Source: Owenia fusiformis
Taxonomy: Eukaryota > Annelida > Polychaeta > Sabellida > Oweniidae
NCBI GenBank assembly: GCA_903813345.2
Contig: CAIIXF020000003.1
Coordinates: forward strand, 18,616,931-18,680,930
Direction of reading: 5' to 3'
DNA length: 64,000 nucleotides
In this document: positions 60,001-64,000 of the stretch, piece after piece
How the letters are laid out: each line of letters starts with the position of its first letter
How positions within the stretch are numbered: position 1 is the stretch's first letter
Translations under genes and position numbers: made by a program
Notes under the pieces: generated by a model
The model's database searches: none
The model's input: only the letters and a program-made list of their open reading frames with translations
What the model was told of the DNA's origin: nothing

Positions 60001-60101
60001 TATAAAATTATCAAATGAATAAAATCTTACTGCATACCATTTCCGAGAAAAAGTATTGTTGATATAACTCCAATTAGGTTGCTCCTATTCATCATTCCCA
60101 T
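48094..60101 (-). CDS. Multidomain CCP(sushi)-GH20 beta-N-acetylhexosaminidase-like protein
   Basis: Modelled exons in coding order: 60038-60101, 58198-58494, 55187-55384, 54810-55061, 53725-53904, 53034-53570, 52758-52870, 52264-52374, 51879-51980, 51280-51388, 50544-50751, 50283-50366, 50011-50101, 49619-49799, 49375-49465, 49125-49229, 48582-48759, 48094-48351. Phases agree at all 17 junctions; total 3159 nt (1052 residues). Exon 1 is a signal peptide ([15 protein letters not shown]). Then come four CCP-type exons, the GH20 N-terminal domain and the GH20 barrel. GH20 enzymes remove terminal beta-linked GlcNAc/GalNAc by substrate-assisted catalysis; CCP modules mediate protein or glycan binding, so a secreted or surface glycosidase is inferred. 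The last exon has two hydrophobic stretches (about 983-998 and 1017-1037). Reading through the donor at 48582 instead ends the protein at 48501 without them. One splice donor (51280) is GTTCGC, a weak match. Confidence 0.8.
49125..53570 (-). other. GH20 region of the hexosaminidase-type gene (N-terminal plus catalytic exons)
   Basis: 53034-53570 encodes the alpha/beta N-terminal domain ([12 protein letters not shown], then [13 protein letters not shown]). The catalytic barrel then shows all signature blocks in order: [87 protein letters not shown] (the Asp-Glu catalytic pair, about residue 717), [25 protein letters not shown] and [13 protein letters not shown], then CRMIGRGF. No catalytic block is missing, so the enzyme should be active. 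The distribution over eleven short exons resembles animal HEXA/HEXB genes rather than a retrocopy. Confidence 0.9.
50910..51162. repeat. 51-bp minisatellite, five copies, inside a hexosaminidase intron
   Basis: The unit starts ATTTCATGTAGTGAGCAATA. Its period of 51 is a multiple of three, so the non-coding strand reads an uninterrupted 17-residue repeat ([17 protein letters not shown]). Copies alternate GTTAGTG and GATAGTG variants, hinting at a 102-bp higher-order unit. It lies between the exons at 51280-51388 and 50544-50751, on the opposite strand sense, so it is not part of the mRNA coding sequence. Confidence 0.75.
54151..54176. mobile_element. Isolated CAGGGTGTTCC mariner-type terminus
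   Basis: TACAGGGTGTTCCAAAAGTA matches the terminal style of the CAGGGTG elements at 15610, 22764 and 45593. No inverted partner was found within the same intron, so it is a truncated or solo end. It lies in the intron between the CCP exons at 54810 and 53725. Confidence 0.4.
55694..58230. repeat. 46-bp minisatellite, ~55 copies, derived from an exon end and its splice donor
   Basis: The unit (plus strand) runs GTAGAATTCATACTCACATT, then TGCACGTTGCATTTCCTGTT, then GCCCAA. On the coding strand each unit carries TTGGGCAACAGGAAATGTAA, a TGCAAA block and GTGAGTATGAATTCTAC. That matches the last codons of exon 58198-58494 (WATGNVTC) plus its 5' splice donor GTGAGT. The array fills about 90% of the intron between 58197 and 55385. 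Variant units (CCTGATGCCAATG, TCCGGTTGCCAATG) recur in blocks, and about 56650-57110 and 57200-57530 look like duplicated segments, indicating repeated expansion. Confidence 0.9.
58663..59438. mobile_element. ~776-bp inverted-repeat element in intron 1
   Basis: AATAGGGAGTTTAAGATTAG followed by CGTAAA on the left matches, inverted, TTTACGCTAATCTTAACCTC followed by CCTATT on the right. Both ends continue with tandem CGTATAGGTAAT-like sequence. No coding capacity. Superfamily uncertain. Confidence 0.55.
59454..59959 (-). pseudogene. Unidentified ORF remnant with one frameshift
   Basis: Two minus-strand frames, 59959-59714 and 59717-59454, meet at a single frame change. They read as one basic ~165-residue protein ([20 protein letters not shown]; then [18 protein letters not shown]). 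Both lie within the first intron of the hexosaminidase-type gene on its own strand. No family was recognised; it may be a transposon or retrocopy fragment, or chance. Confidence 0.25.
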
Positions 60102-62096
60102 CTTCTCAAAGTTTATCTCCGTCTTCGATTTGTACAAAAACTATCACAATAACTACTAAAGCAATGTTTTGAGTATCTCCTACAATATTACATGAATACT
60201 AGTAGTCTGGTTTTGGTTTGTTTTTCTCCGAAGTTGTAATACTTTATGTGTGTATAAATACATTGATAATCTGTGGCTTCACTTATGGTTTCAGTACAAA
60301 AATTGTATAAGATTCATTTATACTTGTAATAAATCCTTTTTAAATACCATTTATCCACTAGTTAGCTGCCACTAATCCATATTCCATCGCTTTTTGTTTT
60401 CTTGACTAATCTTAAATAAAGCACACTCATTGTTAACTAATGTACAAACATTGCAAATGGTCAACTAGAACCTGATGCCTACAGCCTAACGTAATGGCAA
60501 TAAATTAAGAGACCTTCTGGCATTTATGGGCATACTTTTCTGAATAGAATACTATGCCCTCAAATCCATCGACAACCAGAAAGCAAAAAAGCAAGTGTCC
60601 GTGTCCATTTAATTAATATATCCATGATGGTATTGCAGAATAGCGGAGAAGTTGGATCCATGCAATGTAATTCCCAAATAGTATTGCCGCTGCCAGCCCA
60701 TAAACCCCGGAATAAATTCTCTGCTATGCCTTCTCCAAAGAAATGTCCCTAATTTGAATCTTTTATATTAAGATTTGATGAAATTAAAACGTAAAGAGGC
60801 TTTAACACGAAGATCAATGGGGGAGCTAAGGTTGCCAAACTTTTGGAGGGGAGTGTATGTCCTTCGAATCTGTGAATCAAATTTCAACTTCAGAGCTCTT
60901 TAACCAACTGTACCAGTTCAATTATTGTTACCGTTTGAGAATTTCGAAATGGTTAGATCGTAAAATCCAAATCAACAGTACAACTTGGAGTTTTTGTGAA
61001 AATATTTCAAACTCTTAATTAACTTGGCATTGAATTATGCATGATACATGTATTTAGAGAATAAGGGGCTCATTTAAGATATGGGCCTTGGTCTCGTGAT
61101 TTTTGAAACAATAAACTGAAAGGCCCAATTCTTATATATCAATTTTGGGAACATGTGGTCTTTTGTACCTCATGTTTTTAAAGTGCGCCTCTTATGGGGA
61201 AAATCACCGATCAATTTTCAAATGTTGGTTCAAAATTTCTACAAGGTGGGTCCAAATTTTAAAAAGGAGACCAATTTTTTAATATCCCAAGCAATTTTTT
61301 ATCCAATGTTAACATGATAAATGGAATACGAGCTAGAAATTGTATCTTACTCCCTCCGCTTAACAACGGTACTGAAAGGCTATGTCGGGCATTCACGGGC
61401 ATGGGCTTTTGTTGTCAGAATTCCATGAATCAATAAGCCACTTGCGTAGCCAGTCATGGGGTAGGCCTCATCTTTTTCTGGAAATGCATTTTAATTTATA
61501 ACGTTTCAACAAGTGAAGGAATGATGGTATGGTAGGAATAAACCTCATTTAGAGGGCCTGTGAATATCAAATAAATAAAGGGATAAAACTGCGAACAGGT
61601 AGAGAGAGGTGAAACCCGGAAGGGTAACTAGAATAAATCTCAGTTTTAAATTTAGCGCCGTATAACCCAGTACAAGGACAACCAATCAGAACTGAGAAAC
61701 TCAAAGGCCCAATAAATCGAACACGTCTGGCGTATAACAGCGTACCAAATTAGCATAAGCTTCCGCGTCTGCACTAGAAAACACCCAGGAAACCACATAT
61801 TTATGCATTGATTTGAATGTAATTTTTAGTGAATTTATCTAAAGCAAGACAATTTTGATTAATAACAGTTATTCCTCATACTACATACTATCTGTTGACA
61901 CTAATTTGTCGATGAAGTTAATCATTTAGCCAAATAACAATAGGGACTATTTGATTGCATTTACTTTTGAGAACTACATGGCGTAGTAATTTACGGTTTA
62001 TGTTTACAAATAAACTCATTGATCGGGAGTGCTGTGTACTACTACGTATCACGTTTACAAATAGTGTCTCCTTCTAGACACTAAATTCTTGTAAAT
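60102..62096. other. Intergenic region between divergent genes
   Basis: Lies between the start of the minus-strand hexosaminidase-type gene (60101) and the plus-strand gene at 62097, and so should contain both promoters. No TATA box or clear CpG island was identified, and no repeat was recognised. Confidence 0.4.
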
Positions 62097-62540
62097 ATGC
62101 CGGCTAAAGAAGGATTATTCAATGATAGTGCAATAGAACCTACAAAGAGCGATGGCAGTAACAAAGAAATAGATAGATTAGTGGAGAAATTAACGGACAC
62201 TTTGAAGCTGAAAGCCAGACATAAACAAACGATGTTTCGATCGTCGCCATATTGGAATGATGATAACAACAAACATTGTAGCGGTGCTGAAAATAAACGC
62301 AATGAATCTCATAGTCACAGATCTACCTCACCATATCGAAACAACCGTAACAAGCCTAAGGCTACCACTAAATCAGGGAGTCCCGAATCAATGCTCATGG
62401 AACTAGACAATTTACTCAGGGAAGGGACTCTTATACAGGAGGCAGTAAAACGGTTGCATAAATACAAACATCAAAAACACGTGCCCAAAAACCCGGCCAG
62501 TCCTGGCAATGATTTTGTTTATGATGAAATGGACGTGTGA
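62097..62540 (+). CDS. Small hydrophilic protein of unknown function
   Basis: A single-exon frame of 147 codons with ATG at 62097 and TGA at 62538-62540. The N-terminal third has a short amphipathic stretch (KEIDRLVEKLTDTLKLKARH), the middle is basic, Ser/Asn-rich and probably disordered, and the C-terminus has a second helical segment (MLMELDNLLREGTLIQEAVK) followed by an acidic end (FVYDEMDV). No signal peptide or membrane segment. AATAAA at 62667-62672 is well placed. The two heptad-like helices and conserved-looking acidic tail suggest a real adaptor-like protein, but no family was recognised. Confidence 0.6.
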   Translation: MPAKEGLFNDSAIEPTKSDGSNKEIDRLVEKLTDTLKLKARHKQTMFRSSPYWNDDNNKHCSGAENKRNESHSHRSTSPYRNNRNKPKATTKSGSPESMLMELDNLLREGTLIQEAVKRLHKYKHQKHVPKNPASPGNDFVYDEMDV

Positions 62541-63829
62541 ATGGACAATCCAGCGTTCGATTAAAAATGGACGAGACGAATTATAAAAGTTGATTGACAG
62601 ACAATCTACAATTCGTCCCGGGAATGTATCGATCGAATGGCGTGACTTTCAAATTGATTGACGATCAATAAACGAGGAATTGGCCTGTTTGAAAGACCAT
62701 GTTAACCAGTTAACCGATTGAAACGCCCGCTGCGATAAGTTACTCGTCCAATTTTTGCCAAATTCGATTCGAAGAAGTCAACATGTTGGACATTTGTTTT
62801 GTGCGTGATAGATTGTACAACGTTCTGTTATGATAACATAAACAACAAAATTGACCTACACATAAATACAAAACCGCGCGAGGATGTGGTTTTACACTCG
62901 ATAAATTATGAGGCTGATATGAAATGGGAAAACGGCAGGGCATGTCCTTAGGAACTGGTCACAAAAGATCTTCATCAAAACACACAGATTGTAAACAAGC
63001 AAACAATAAACGGGTTTCGTAAAATGTAGATTGTGGACTTGTGATTAGTGTTGGCCTATAATTGCCTGAGATAATCCGATAATTGCCAATACTCAGTGTC
63101 AATAATAGTTAATAAGTAAACAATAACATGAATACTTAATTGTATTGTTACTGTTGCCACGAAAAATCATTACATAAATCATTAATGCATAAATAAGGAT
63201 TATCCCATATGAGGTTCAAGATCATCCCCAAGAATTGTTTATAAAGCCTACGGTTGGTTGTGTTTTATATCTTGGTATTCTAAGAAACACAAACATTGTA
63301 CTTGTATAAAAACAAATCATGTGTTCATTTATTAAAACATTGTTCGTAGTGTTGTGTGGTTATTTACGAGGGAAAAAAACTGTTCCAGAGCAAACATTGT
63401 CGATCATGTATATTTGTTTAACGACGTTACTTTGTTTTTGTGTCGAGGTGACCGCCACAGTCTATGACCTGTAAAATTAATGCTTATATCAAATCAAAAT
63501 TTCTCAATGTGTAAATGGTCATATTTATCGTTTATACTATTGAAATACATTTGTACTAAACTTATTTATGTTTGTTGTTTATCATGTTTAAATAGCATTT
63601 AAAAGTAGATGACGTTTGCGCCATCTGAGTGACAAGAACATATTGAACGTGCTCGTGGATCAATCCAAAATACCTCTATAATAATATAAAAGCTTATTCA
63701 ATTCTGGACTTCTTGAAACAACTTTGATCAAGCACAGCAGCTTTTTAACCACCTATTATTAATGCATATTACTACAAAAGCAGTCCATATAAGCTATGGC
63801 ATACAATTGAACAGCCACAGCAGGGTTCG
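62541..63829. other. 3' flank, no further gene recognised
   Basis: AT-rich; AATAAA at 62667 probably ends the 62097 transcript. The remaining ORFs are short and unconvincing. Confidence 0.4.
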
Positions 63830-63990
63830 TACACACCTGGAAATGTCAGGGAAATTGATTTATTTTTCCAGGTGCTGGAAATGTCAGGGAATTTTAAAAT
63901 TGGGTCAAAAAGGGCCAAAAATGTCAGGGAATTTTGAAACAGTAGATGTGTCAGGGAAATGTCAGGGAATTTTGTATCAATGTTGAAAGA
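63830..63990. repeat. Degenerate repeats of AAATGTCAGGGAATTTT
   Basis: TGTCAGGGAA or a close variant occurs five times in about 140 bp (near 63846, 63883, 63922, 63950 and 63961) with irregular spacing. The array may continue past the window edge. It looks like a dispersed repeat rather than coding sequence. Confidence 0.5.
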
Positions 63991-64000
63991 ATAATGTTCC

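Noticed and set aside
63762-63986. 74-residue frame at the right edge
   Set aside because: Composed of translated TGTCAGGGAATTTT repeats with no domain resemblance.

Overview
The window is nuclear DNA of an AT-rich, repeat-rich animal, most likely a marine invertebrate. Host genes have short exons with GT/AG introns, and the families present are GH20 hexosaminidase, CCP/sushi modules, cysteine-rich chitin-binding modules, Methyltransf_FA plus C-type lectin, a CYP2-clan P450 and a rhodopsin-class GPCR. Non-LTR retrotransposons and many TA-flanked terminal-inverted-repeat elements fill the rest. This mix suits a lophotrochozoan or invertebrate deuterostome, but the sequence alone does not give a species.

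Layout: 1-6956 is a non-coding block bounded by perfect 83-bp inverted repeats. It is packed with nested hairpins and includes four stem-loops that share one loop sequence on different stems. 7.0-12.5 kb holds a tRNA-derived SINE head, an inverted-repeat element and a piggyBac-type MITE. A single-exon GPCR lies at 12685-13932 (+). 14-20.5 kb has a foldback mariner element, a ~237-bp satellite and a GC-rich hairpin. 20773-33534 (+) probably carries one secreted chitin-binding gene. Its signal-peptide exon is separated from the remaining exons by a ~10 kb intron holding MITEs, two convergent LINE fragments and a LINE split by two related DNA elements. A 5'-truncated L1/Tx1-type LINE with poly(A) and target duplication follows at 33939-34640.

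A candidate short gene with a housekeeping-like promoter (35.7-36.1 kb, -) precedes a damaged Methyltransf_FA/C-type-lectin locus with duplicated exons (37.1-38.0 kb, -). An intact five-exon P450 occupies 40959-44456 (-). A palindromic mariner-derived element follows at 45593-46668. The largest gene, 48094-60101 (-), is modelled here with 18 phase-consistent exons: signal peptide, four CCP-type exons, GH20 N-terminal and catalytic domains, and a hydrophobic C-terminal exon. Its second intron is almost wholly a ~55-copy, 46-bp minisatellite made from the preceding exon end and its own splice donor. A short single-exon gene (62097-62540, +) and a motif repeat close the window.

The P450, GPCR, hexosaminidase and chitin-binding genes are independent loci; nothing indicates a shared pathway. 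The leading candidates for something undescribed are the hairpin-dense element at the left end, the CCP-GH20 fusion, and the splice-donor minisatellite. All exon models were read by eye from splice sites, reading phase and family motifs.
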